Shown one piece after another: positions 1-7,000 of a stretch of 7,586 nucleotides of DNA; position 1 is the first letter of the stretch, and each line of letters starts with the position of its first letter. This DNA comes from Candidatus Cloacimonadota bacterium (lineage in GTDB: Bacteria > Hydrothermota > E44-bin80). Both the position numbers and the translations under genes were made by a program. The DNA is taken from assembly GCA_004375785.1 (NCBI GenBank), contig SOKM01000351.1, positions 1 through 7,586 of the forward strand, written 5' to 3'. The notes below the pieces were generated by a model. The model had not been told where the DNA came from, did no database searches, and worked only from the letters and a program-made list of their open reading frames with translations.

Positions 1-104
1 ATAATGAAGGAATTACCCAGAATAGATGACATTGAAGTTACGAGAAAGAATAGGGCTACAAGGAATAACAATATTGCTTTATTTTTAATGTCTGATGATT
101 TCAT
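1..104 (-). CDS. N-terminal fragment of a secreted protein, paralog of the 914-aa repeat protein (runs off left edge)
   Basis: Reading leftward from the ATG at 104-102 gives 34 codons with no stop before the window edge, starting MKSSDIKNKAILLFLVAL. It has the form of a Sec signal peptide: a short Lys-containing n-region, a hydrophobic core (about residues 10-23), then a polar SSILGN stretch. It aligns with the N-terminus of the 914-aa protein at 950-3694: KSSDIKNK against KSSAVKFK, MSSILGN against ISSIQGN, then SFI in both, with about six residues missing after GN. DNA similarity persists: 20-34 matches 3598-3612 at 14 of 15 bases, and 65-75 is identical to 3643-3653. This suggests a duplicated gene. 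The body of the protein is outside the window, so whether it carries the same repeats is unknown. No strong Shine-Dalgarno is visible before the ATG; GTGG a few bases upstream is the best candidate. Confidence 0.7.
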   Translation of the reverse strand, partial: MKSSDIKNKAILLFLVALFFLVTSMSSILGNSFI

Positions 105-147
105 TTACCACTTCGCTTTTTATCTGTAAAATCTCTTACTATTATCT

Positions 148-176
148 ATAATAATTGATAATGACAAAAAAGTCAA
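148..176 (-). promoter_or_regulatory. Putative sigma-70-type promoter for the left-edge gene
   Basis: On the minus strand, TTGACT (176-171) is followed after exactly 17 bp by TATTAT (153-148). This predicts a transcription start near 141 and a leader of about 37 nt before the ATG at 104. The -35 box lies inside a small inverted repeat, TGAC-TTTTTT-GTCA (175-162). The region is AT-rich, so a chance match is possible, but spacing and position both fit. Confidence 0.55.
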
Positions 177-186
177 GAAAAAAGGA

Positions 187-239
187 TGTCATTGCGAAAA
201 TTCCCCCATACTAACTTCTGAAGCAATCTCGGTTTCGAG
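187..239. repeat. Degraded intergenic palindromic repeat (GTCATTGCG...GCAATCTCG type)
   Basis: The segment begins TGTCATTGCG (187-196) and ends AAGCAATCTCG (221-231). ATTGC (191-195) and GCAAT (223-227) form inverted arms around a poorly paired centre. A small CTCG-GTTT-CGAG hairpin follows (228-239). The layout resembles GTCATTGCGA...GCAATCTC intergenic repeats that I recall from many bacterial genomes; the family assignment is from memory. The first ten bases recur exactly at 7534-7543, after smc. No coding potential is evident. Confidence 0.45.
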
Positions 240-251
240 TATTTTTATAGT

Positions 252-270
252 GCAATAACTGTGTTATTGC
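252..270. repeat. Perfect 8-bp inverted repeat
   Basis: GCAATAAC (252-259), loop TGT, GTTATTGC (263-270) makes a perfect 8-bp stem. Neither strand has a T-tract directly after the stem, so it is not a canonical intrinsic terminator. It lies between the pilin stop and the left-edge gene, among other palindromes, and may be part of a composite repeat or slow transcription weakly. Confidence 0.5.
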
Positions 271-278
271 GATGTTTT

Positions 279-301
279 GTAGGGACAAGCCCCGGCGCTA
301 C
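279..301. repeat. REP-like imperfect palindrome with GTAG/CTAC ends
   Basis: The 23-bp element starts GTAG and ends CTAC, with an inner GGG-ACAAG-CCC hairpin and an unpaired CGGCG on one side. It is more GC-rich than its surroundings. On the minus strand it reads GTAGCGCCGGGGCTTGTCCC, which shares the GTAGC...RGCTTG core with the palindrome at 3930-3950. That suggests both are decayed members of one dispersed repeat family. Confidence 0.45.
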
Positions 302-312
302 CATAGAAATGC

Positions 313-327
313 GAGGCAAGATGCCTC
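313..327. repeat. 6-bp hairpin overlapping the pilin stop codon
   Basis: GAGGCA (313-318), loop AGA, TGCCTC (322-327) is a perfect 6-bp inverted repeat that overlaps the TGA stop (328-326) of the pilin gene. On the minus strand it is followed by GCATTTCT, a poor U-tract. It could act as a weak terminator or an mRNA 3'-end stabiliser, but could equally be part of the adjacent repeat cluster. Confidence 0.4.
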
Positions 328-922
328 ATTGCCCGGAACGAAGTACAAAATCAAGTATTTCATTGTAACCGTCACCGTATATCACATAACCTTCCATAGC
401 ACAAGAACCTGCCAACCCAATTGGACCCCAGTAGACCGTCCCCTGACCGTCGGCACCGGCAACCGGATTAGCTATATGTCCAGGTGGCGCAGGTCCAGGG
501 GGAACAGCAGCGCCAAGATGGTCAAGACAGTTAGCAGCTGGCCAGAAGGGATTACCATATGTTTTACTTCCTGGTAAAAGAGCATCAGCTGTGGTTACCA
601 CAGTTTCTCTTGTTCCGGGACAGGCATCTGCTATTCTTGATGGATTAGCCGCCCCGATGACCCCGATAGCCTGTAGCACATCTTCGACAGTATGAGTTCC
701 CAATTCAGGATACCATCCTTCTGCCATAGAGGCGAAATTCTCTGCTGCTACTCTGAGTGTGAACATATTGGACTTCACAGAAGCCTCACGACTCCTTAAA
801 GACATTTTGAGCATATGAGAATACGTAACTGCGCCCAGTATGGCTATTATTAAAACCATTATCATCAGTTCTACAAGGCTTATACCACTTTTGTAGCTCT
901 TTGGATTTTTATTTAAGAACAT
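326..922 (-). CDS. Type IV prepilin-like protein (pilin or type II pseudopilin)
   Basis: The 198-aa product has a class III signal peptide. A short basic leader ends KSG (residue 13), followed by ISLVELMIMVLIIAILGAV. Prepilin peptidase (PilD-type) should cut after Gly13, leaving Ile at +1 and the conserved Glu at +5 (residue 18). The hydrophobic helix is followed by an amphipathic stretch (LRSREASVKSNMFTLRVAAE) typical of pilin helix alpha1. The C-terminal head (about residues 60-198) contains three cysteines, a Pro/Gly-rich segment GAAVPPGPAPPG and a closing YVIYGDGYNEIL stretch. The start is well supported: AAGGAG at 933-928 lies 5 nt before the ATG. It begins 27 bp after the stop of the 914-aa protein and probably shares its transcript. 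The head-domain DNA (about 411-560) is near 59% GC, clearly higher than the neighbouring genes. Major pilin, minor pilin and pseudopilin cannot be distinguished from sequence alone. Confidence 0.88.
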   Translation of the reverse strand: MFLNKNPKSYKSGISLVELMIMVLIIAILGAVTYSHMLKMSLRSREASVKSNMFTLRVAAENFASMAEGWYPELGTHTVEDVLQAIGVIGAANPSRIADACPGTRETVVTTADALLPGSKTYGNPFWPAANCLDHLGAAVPPGPAPPGHIANPVAGADGQGTVYWGPIGLAGSCAMEGYVIYGDGYNEILDFVLRSGQ

Positions 923-927
923 TTTTA

Positions 928-933
928 CTCCTT
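928..933 (-). promoter_or_regulatory. Ribosome binding site of the pilin gene
   Basis: AAGGAG on the minus strand, 5 nt upstream of the ATG at 922, in the short gap after the upstream stop codon. It shows the pilin is translated independently from the presumed bicistronic mRNA. Confidence 0.8.
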
Positions 934-949
934 TTCTAATATGAGTATT

Positions 950-3694
950 TTATTTTACTAAAACCATTTTCTTTGTTATTGAGAAATTCTTTGTTTTTAA
1001 TTTATAGAAGTAAACACCGTTACTGACAATGTTTCCATTGGTGTCTTTTCCGTTCCATCTAAGGGTATAGATACCTGGATTTACCCTTTCATCAACGATT
1101 GTCTTAATCAACTGCCCTGAAACATTGAATATCGAAAGTTCCACAAAACCCTTCTCTCTGACCTGATAATGAATCACTGTTGATTTTGTAAAGGGATTAG
1201 GAAAATTTTGTACAAGTCTGTTAACAAAACGGTTTGCCTCTTTTGATTCTTTCATACCGGTCAGTGTATCGATGAATATTCCATAAATACGATAACTTCC
1301 ATACGGTGATTCTGTAAAATCTGAATAGCACAATAAAAATCTATCTCCTGCGCTATTTGCAATTGAGGGAGATTTTGAATCTGATAAGCGAGGGGTGAGT
1401 AAAATCCCATTTGTATCAAGCACAATGCCATTAGAACTTACATAAGTCCCAAAGATTGACCTGTTGCAATCTTCAAAAAAAGTATCATTCCTGGTATCCA
1501 CCCAAACAACTAAAAAGTTTTCTCCATAACCTACTGTTTTTGGTGTATATTGATTGTTCGATTTATTGGAGATAAGAATGTCGACAGAATCCATATCATA
1601 ACCTTCGGGTGATACCCTTGACCCATAGATATCTTCATTACTGGGATAAGAGCCATCTCGCTCTGTCCAGACAACGAAATACGTTGCTCCATTAAAAGAG
1701 ATTGATGGCGTATCGTAACCAGAAAAGCCATCAGAGATATTAAAATATGGGAAAATAATAATTCCATCCTTACTAAGCCTTACTCCAATAATGTAGTTTG
1801 ACTTCTTGTAAGTAATAAGATAGTTATCTCCATCAAAAGATACAGCAGGTAACTTAATACCATGACCTGTTGAATCGATTACGATTTCATTTGAATCAAT
1901 AACAGTTCCTGAAGTGTCGATTCGGACAGCAACGATTGAATAATCGCTCCAGTATATATTTTCTCTCCATACAACAAGAAAGTTATTACTATCATTGGAA
2001 ACCTGGGGAGAGAACTGGTTATATTCACTGTAATAAAGTTGAATTCCTTCTGGGTTAAGAACACTACCCCCTTTTGTTATTCGAGTTCCATAGAGTTGGG
2101 GTATCAAATCTCCCCATCTGTAATCTTCCCATGCTATAAGGTAGTAAGGATTAATAAAATCTACACTCGGATTAATCTGGTCATTATCAGCGTCTGAAAC
2201 TACAAAGATGCCGGGTGGAGTGAGTATATTGCCAGCGGTATCAACAATTGCTCCATAAAGGTCAATATCTTTAGCTCTCTCATCCTCCCATATAACAAGA
2301 TGGTTCACACCGTCAAAACCTACTGCAGGCATCCTCTGATGCTGCGTTGAAATGGTTACAAGAATACCAGATGAATCAATCGGGTTTCCTTCAATATTTA
2401 CCCTTGAGAAAGATATCTCATCATCGATAGCATACTTAAATGGAATACCCCTCCTGTCATCAAGAGAGATAAGATATTCGCTACCTCCAAAACAAACAGA
2501 CGGATTTTGAAACTTTGTGGTTGTATCTTTAAGTAGAGGTCTTCCAAGCGTATCGAGCACATTACCCAATGTATCAATCTTTGTAAAATATATTGCGGGT
2601 TTAAAACCAAATGAGTCATTTCTGAAATCCTCCCAGGCAACAAGGAATTCTGAGCCGTCAAATGCAATTGAAGGAAATATCTGGTCTCCCTGGGTTTCGG
2701 AGATACAGATATAATTTGTGTCAAGAACAATACCATCTGGAGTAATTCTGCATCCAAAAATATCCTTTGAAAGGTCTCCAGAAATACGATAATTCCAGGA
2801 TAACAGGTAGTTTTTTATACCAAAATGTAAAAAAGGGTTAAGTCTACAGAATCTCATATACAAACCAATGCCACCAGGAAGGGAATCAATCGTGACAAAG
2901 AAGAAGGGAATAGAATCAAGGATGGTTCCTTCTTTTGAAATCCGAACTCCTCTTATATAAATATTACAATTCCAGCCAAATTCCTCAATATCCTTCCACA
3001 TAACCATATAATTAGTTCCATCAAAGGCGACTACTGGATGTTCTGGTTTACTGAATTCAGTGGGCGTACATATAGGTATTGTATCCAGAAGAGTTCCATC
3101 AGGAGATACCCTTGCACCGTAAATACCTGGATAACCAGATGGTACATCACTCCAGACAACAAGGTAATTTGTACCAGAGGATGCAACAACAGGTTTGCTT
3201 TTTCTTGTAGAATAAGTGTCTGAAATCAGTATAGCACTTGTGTCCAGTATTTCGCCAGAAGGTGTTACTCTTGCAGCATTAATGGCCATACACGTATAAG
3301 GTGTTTGACTTTGCCAAACTACAAGGTAATTGATACCATCGTAAGCAAGAGCAGGTCGGAATGTATAAGGTTCTATTAGGGATATAGTGAACCCACCTTT
3401 ATCAAGTATCTGTCCATCCTGTGATACCCTGCAGCCTCTTATCTGTGAGCATTCGTCCTTTCTTATATCTTCCCATACAACAAGAAAATTTGTTCCATCA
3501 AAACTAACCCTTGAGCTCCTCTGCCAATTTGAGGTTTTTCTATAAATCTTTGTGGTATCAATTATGAAGGAATTTTTTTGTCTGAGGGGGTTTCCTTGAA
3601 TAGATGAGATTGGGGTTGAGGAAAATAATATCGCCGAAAAGCATAACAATATTATCTTAAATTTAACAGCCGAAGATTTCACGTTTCTATTCAT
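950..3694 (-). CDS. Large secreted repeat protein with type IX-like C-terminal sorting domain
   Basis: The product has 914 residues. Residues 1 to about 34 form a Sec signal peptide (basic start, core IILLCFSAILF, then SSIQG). Residues about 62-826 are about 14 tandem repeats of some 55 aa, each of the form FDGxNYLVVWED...IYGxRVSxDGxxLD. They look like beta-propeller blades or related beta-sandwich units. Residues 827-914 match the pattern of the type IX secretion type A or FlgD-Ig-like C-terminal domain: QNFPNPFTKSTVIHYQV, then LSIFNVSGQ, then GVYFYKL, ending KKMVLVK. In FCB bacteria this domain directs outer-membrane export and surface attachment. The start is supported by AAGGAG 5 nt upstream. 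It is the first gene of an apparent operon with the pilin, behind a sigma-54-type promoter. No catalytic motif was recognised. A surface adhesin or structural role is inference; ligand and enzyme activity are unknown. Confidence 0.87.
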   Translation of the reverse strand: MNRNVKSSAVKFKIILLCFSAILFSSTPISSIQGNPLRQKNSFIIDTTKIYRKTSNWQRSSRVSFDGTNFLVVWEDIRKDECSQIRGCRVSQDGQILDKGGFTISLIEPYTFRPALAYDGINYLVVWQSQTPYTCMAINAARVTPSGEILDTSAILISDTYSTRKSKPVVASSGTNYLVVWSDVPSGYPGIYGARVSPDGTLLDTIPICTPTEFSKPEHPVVAFDGTNYMVMWKDIEEFGWNCNIYIRGVRISKEGTILDSIPFFFVTIDSLPGGIGLYMRFCRLNPFLHFGIKNYLLSWNYRISGDLSKDIFGCRITPDGIVLDTNYICISETQGDQIFPSIAFDGSEFLVAWEDFRNDSFGFKPAIYFTKIDTLGNVLDTLGRPLLKDTTTKFQNPSVCFGGSEYLISLDDRRGIPFKYAIDDEISFSRVNIEGNPIDSSGILVTISTQHQRMPAVGFDGVNHLVIWEDERAKDIDLYGAIVDTAGNILTPPGIFVVSDADNDQINPSVDFINPYYLIAWEDYRWGDLIPQLYGTRITKGGSVLNPEGIQLYYSEYNQFSPQVSNDSNNFLVVWRENIYWSDYSIVAVRIDTSGTVIDSNEIVIDSTGHGIKLPAVSFDGDNYLITYKKSNYIIGVRLSKDGIIIFPYFNISDGFSGYDTPSISFNGATYFVVWTERDGSYPSNEDIYGSRVSPEGYDMDSVDILISNKSNNQYTPKTVGYGENFLVVWVDTRNDTFFEDCNRSIFGTYVSSNGIVLDTNGILLTPRLSDSKSPSIANSAGDRFLLCYSDFTESPYGSYRIYGIFIDTLTGMKESKEANRFVNRLVQNFPNPFTKSTVIHYQVREKGFVELSIFNVSGQLIKTIVDERVNPGIYTLRWNGKDTNGNIVSNGVYFYKLKTKNFSITKKMVLVK
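953..1216 (-). other. C-terminal type IX-like sorting / FlgD-Ig-like domain (residues 827-914)
   Basis: The domain opens LVQNFPNPFTKSTVIHYQV, continues through VELSIFNVSGQLIKTI and TLRWNGKDTNGN, then GVYFYKLKT, and ends MVLVK at the stop codon. This order (NPF box, paired beta strands, W-G-D-G turn, GVYFY strand) is the usual one for C-terminal domains of secreted FCB-group proteins. Whether a working type IX apparatus exists in this organism cannot be seen here. Confidence 0.75.
1217..3511 (-). repeat. About 14 tandem ~55-aa protein repeats within the secreted protein
   Basis: Residues about 62-826 break into units that each start near [SA]xxFDGxNYLVVWxD and end near GxxLDxxxIxIS. Clear starts include RVSFDGTNFLVVW, VVASSGTNYLVVW, SIAFDGSEFLVAW, AVGFDGVNHLVIW, AVSFDGDNYLITY and SISFNGATYFVVW. 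I count 14 units averaging 54-55 residues. Units 4 and 7 are longer or more divergent, and unit 11 is short. Fourteen units would suit two seven-bladed propellers, but that fold arrangement is inference. Confidence 0.75.
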
Positions 3695-3699
3695 TTTTT

Positions 3700-3705
3700 C
3701 TCCTT
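3700..3705 (-). promoter_or_regulatory. Ribosome binding site of the secreted repeat protein
   Basis: AAGGAG on the minus strand, 5 nt before the ATG at 3694. Motif and spacing are the same as in front of the pilin gene, which fixes this start. Confidence 0.8.
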
Positions 3706-3728
3706 TTTATATTATATATTAAATAATA

Positions 3729-3744
3729 TGCAAATTTTGTGCCA
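3729..3744 (-). promoter_or_regulatory. Sigma-54 (RpoN) -24/-12 promoter of the repeat-protein/pilin operon
   Basis: The minus strand reads TGGCAC-AAAAT-TTGCA. It matches the RpoN consensus TGGCACG-N4-TTGCW at all core positions including the invariant GG and GC, with the usual spacing; only the seventh base is A instead of G. The predicted start is about 12 nt after the -12 element, near 3718. That gives a leader of about 24 nt which still contains the ribosome binding site. RpoN promoters need an NtrC/PilR-type enhancer-binding ATPase, and pilin genes are commonly under such control. Neither regulator is in the window. Confidence 0.75.
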
Positions 3745-3784
3745 CCTGTTATTCTAATCGATCTTATAAATTATGATTGATTAA

Positions 3785-3800
3785 GTTGTTATTCCACAAC
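3785..3800. promoter_or_regulatory. Inverted repeat, possible enhancer-binding protein site
   Basis: GTTGT (3785-3789), six bases, ACAAC (3796-3800) is a perfect dyad centred about 75 bp upstream of the predicted sigma-54 start, near the distance typical of activator sites. A GTTGT half-site recurs at 3870-3874. Short dyads are frequent by chance in AT-rich DNA. Confidence 0.3.
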
Positions 3801-3929
3801 AAATTATGACCTCTACAAATTGGGATACCTTGTATTCTGACAAATGCTAATAATAATTTGCTAAATAATGTTGTAATGTATTATATAAAAATTCGCATTT
3901 TGCAAGGCTCTGGCCCTAACAATCCAAGC

Positions 3930-3950
3930 GCAGAGCAAGCTCTGCTACTC
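3930..3950. repeat. REP-like palindrome with GCAGAGC arms
   Basis: GCAGAGC (3930-3936), AA, GCTCTGC (3939-3945) is a perfect 7-bp inverted repeat, followed by TACTC. On the minus strand it reads GAGTAGCAGAGCTTGCTCTGC, similar in layout to the GTAGC...GGGCTTG palindrome at 279-301. The flanks (about 3900-3965) are richer in GC than the rest of the intergenic region. No T-tract follows on either strand, so a terminator is unlikely. Confidence 0.5.
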
Positions 3951-3991
3951 CAACACGCAGCCTAAAACGTATAATGTCCATCATTTTTTGA

Positions 3992-4020
3992 TTGACCAGG
4001 ACCAAACTTTATGCTATAAT
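3992..4020 (+). promoter_or_regulatory. smc: Strong sigma-70-type promoter of smc (leaderless start)
   Basis: TTGACC (3992-3997), a 17-bp spacer, and a consensus TATAAT (4015-4020) preceded by TGC as an extended -10. The predicted start is at 4027 or 4028, and the smc ATG begins at 4028, so the message would have no leader or one base. The upstream in-frame starts (TTG 3992, ATG 4019) fall inside the -35 and -10 boxes and would not be transcribed from here. No Shine-Dalgarno precedes 4028. Confidence 0.8.
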
Positions 4021-4027
4021 GCAATGT

Positions 4028-7000
4028 ATGAAGTTAAACAGGCTTGAGATATTAGGTTTTAAGTCCTTCCCCAAGAAAACTTTATTTGATTTTGACTCGG
4101 GAATTGTAGCAATTGTTGGTCCAAATGGGTGTGGGAAAACCAACATACTCGATGCCCTTGAATGGGTACTGGGAGAACAAAATCCCTATAAACTCCGTGG
4201 AGAGAAGATGGAAGATTTCATCTTCAAAGGTTCAAAATCTCATAAACCGCTCAATTTTGCGGAAGTCACAGTTGTTATAGAGAACGATGGTGTACTTCCT
4301 ATATCTTATCAGGAAGTCGCTATAACCCGCAGGTTTTACAGATCAGGTGAAAGTGAATATTTTATCAACCGCGCAGGTGTCAGACTTAAAGATGTAGTTA
4401 ACCTGTTTCTCAATACAGGACTAAAAGCTGAAGCATACTCCATTTTCAGAAGCGAAATGATAGAAACCATTCTCAGTTCCAATTCGAAGACGAGAAGAAG
4501 ACTTTTTGAAGAGGCGGCTGAAATTGCAAAATATAAGAATAGTAAAAAGATTGCCTTTGATAAATTGGAGTTAACAAACAGTGATTTGTTAAGGGTAAAC
4601 GACATTCTTGAAGAGGTGGAAAGTCAATGGAGGTCATTAAAAAGACAGGTAAGAAGGGCAAAAGGATACTATGAATTGAAGAAAGAAATACGAGATAAGA
4701 GAATACTACTTGCAAATCTGGATTTCACTGGATTTACAAAAGAGCTTTCTCGTATATCAGGTGAACTTGAATCCTTTGAAAAAAGAAGAGAAGAATTACT
4801 TGATGCACTGGAATCGATTGAATCCCATTTTCAGGAAAAAGAAGCTCAAATAAAAGAGATAGACGATAGGATTTCCCAATTAAAAGAAGAGGAAAATGAA
4901 ACACAGAGAAAAAAAACTCGAGTCACAGAGCAGATTATCGTAATTGAGGAGAGAAAGAAAAATATCCTCGCTCAAAAAGAATACCACGAAAGCGAAAATA
5001 ATTTACTTGAAGACAAGACCCCAAAAATTTTAGAATTGCTCAAAGACATTAAAGAGGAGAAAAATCGTATCTTGAAGGAAATAGAGGAAAAAGAGATAAA
5101 GAATAAGGAGTTAAGAAAAAGAAGAGCATCGCTCGAAGAAGAATATGTTTCAAAAAAAGAGAAGTTTGAGAACGCTCTTCGTGAAAAGAGAGGTGTTGAA
5201 GAAAATATAACAACCTTGCAGAAGAAACAGATATCACAAGCAGCCGATTCCAAAAACATAGAAGAATTAAGATTGTCACTAACCTCAGAATTGGATGAAC
5301 TAAAAGACGAAAACCATAAGATTTGTACGGAGATTGCTCAATTCAAAGATAAGATTGCACAAAAAAAGGGGGAAGAGAAAGGACTTAAGAAAAAACTTGA
5401 GAAAGAGAGGGCGGTATACAACTCAATTGAGAAAAGAAAGAAGGAAAAAGAAACCGAATTAGCTCAGCTTGTAGAGAGAAAAAATATTTTGCGAAACGAA
5501 GTGAATTTCCTCACAAATTTCAGAAAAGATAAAGAAGGATATAACGAACTTGTTCAATACTTAAACAAAAAATTTTCACTATTCATTCTTGCTGATATTC
5601 TGGACATCTCTCCTGACAGGAGAGAACCCCTTCTTGGTGTAATGGAAAATTTCATCCAGACCGTAATTCTCTCTGAGCATATAAAACTCGAGCAAATCAT
5701 TGATTTAATAGAACAAAAAAATATGAGGGCAGGTATATTTCTCGGATTTATTGATAAACCCTCGCTTGAAATTCCGCCTGATGAGAGAATCGAGGGTTCC
5801 TTAGCACAATTTATTAAAGTTAAAAAAGAGGGTAAACTCAAGGAAAGAATACTATCCTTTTTCTCGCAATATCTTCTCTGTAAAACAATAGAAGATGCAA
5901 TAGAACTTCAAAAAGAATACAACCAGTACACCTTTGTGACAAAAAAAGGGGACGTTTTGTCAAACGGTATTCTTTTCTCCGGCAAAGGCTCACACAAAGA
6001 ATTGCTCGGACTCAATGAGAAGATAAAAAGAAATGCTCAGGAGATGGAAACAACAAGGAATCTGATAAGAACAAAGGAAAAAGAAAAGGACGAAATAATA
6101 AAAGAAGAAAAGATAATAGCAAAGAGGTTAGAACAACTCAGCACAGATTTCTCAGCTGTAGTAGTAACGCTGAAAGAGAATGAAATTTCATATGAAAAGA
6201 AACTTTTTGAAAAAACAATGAATGAGAAAAGAATAAAAAAGGTCCAAAAGGAAACAGAGGAGATTTCTCGGGGTTTAACAGAGTTAAGGAATACCACACT
6301 CGTTAATGAAAGGTTATTTAGAGAAGAAAGTAATGTGTTCAGTTCCATAGAGCAAACTACACTATCGAAAGAATCCTCATTTAAAGATGTAGAAGAACAA
6401 CTTCGCTCTTTAAGAAACGAAGAGAATAAAAGTGAAATTTTGCAGACAAGACTGAAAGGAGATATGAGAGCAAAAGAAGAAACATTGAAATCAAAAGAGC
6501 AAGAACTTGAAAACATTAATTCAAAGAAAAAGATAAATACCGAGAGGATAAAATCTTTTGAAGAAGAGATGCACACCATGGAGGAGAAAGAGAAAATTCA
6601 TAAAGAGGAACGGTCTGCTATAATAGGAGAACTTAAAAACATAGAAACCACTCTTAATGAAATCTATGGAAGGAAAAAAGAGAAAGAAAGGGAGATAGAG
6701 CAATTCAAGGAAGAGGTCCGAGAAATAACGGAGAAAGAAAAGAATATTTATGAGCATATTTCAAAAATAAATCTTGAAAGGGTCAAAGTAGAAACAGAGA
6801 AGAATAGTATTGCAGAAAAAATCAGAGAAGAATACGGAATAGACCTTGAAACTTTTAAAGAAGAAACCACTCTTTCCTCAGGTGAAAGACTAAAGGAAGA
6901 ATTAGAGATTCTTGAAGAGAGGATGAGAAGGTTCGGTCCTGTGAATCTAATGGCAGGTGAGGATCTGGAGAGAGTTGAAAAAAGAAAAGAAGAACTCATC

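Larger units (their letters stand above)
3695..4027. other. Divergent intergenic region between the repeat-protein/pilin operon and smc
   Basis: These 333 bp contain no credible gene. They hold the leader and sigma-54-type promoter of the leftward operon (3700-3744), an inverted repeat that could be an activator site (3785-3800), an AT-rich stretch with no feature I recognise (3801-3900), a GC-richer repeat remnant (about 3900-3965), and the smc promoter (3992-4020). Confidence 0.7.

Noticed and set aside
252..327. Intrinsic terminator for the pilin operon
   Set aside because: Hairpins are present but none is followed by a run of T on the minus strand, so a rho-independent terminator is not supported.
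272..577. Plus-strand 101-aa open frame
   Set aside because: It lies mostly antisense to the pilin gene, starts within the repeat cluster, has low-complexity Arg/Ser/Trp-rich composition and no ribosome binding site. The prepilin signature on the other strand is decisive.
1217..3511. Frameshift or recent tandem DNA duplication in the repeat protein
   Set aside because: The frame is open throughout and the units are too diverged at residue level to be recent duplications.
3970..3975. A second TATAAT upstream of smc
   Set aside because: No -35-like hexamer lies 16-18 bp upstream, and the promoter at 3992-4020 is much better.
3911..3981. Short minus-strand frame of about 22 codons through the repeat remnant
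   Set aside because: Too short, no ribosome binding site, and it reads through the palindrome.
3992..4027. Extended smc start at TTG 3992 or ATG 4019
   Set aside because: These codons fall inside the -35 and -10 boxes. The encoded extension does not resemble SMC N-termini, whereas homology begins at the ATG at 4028.
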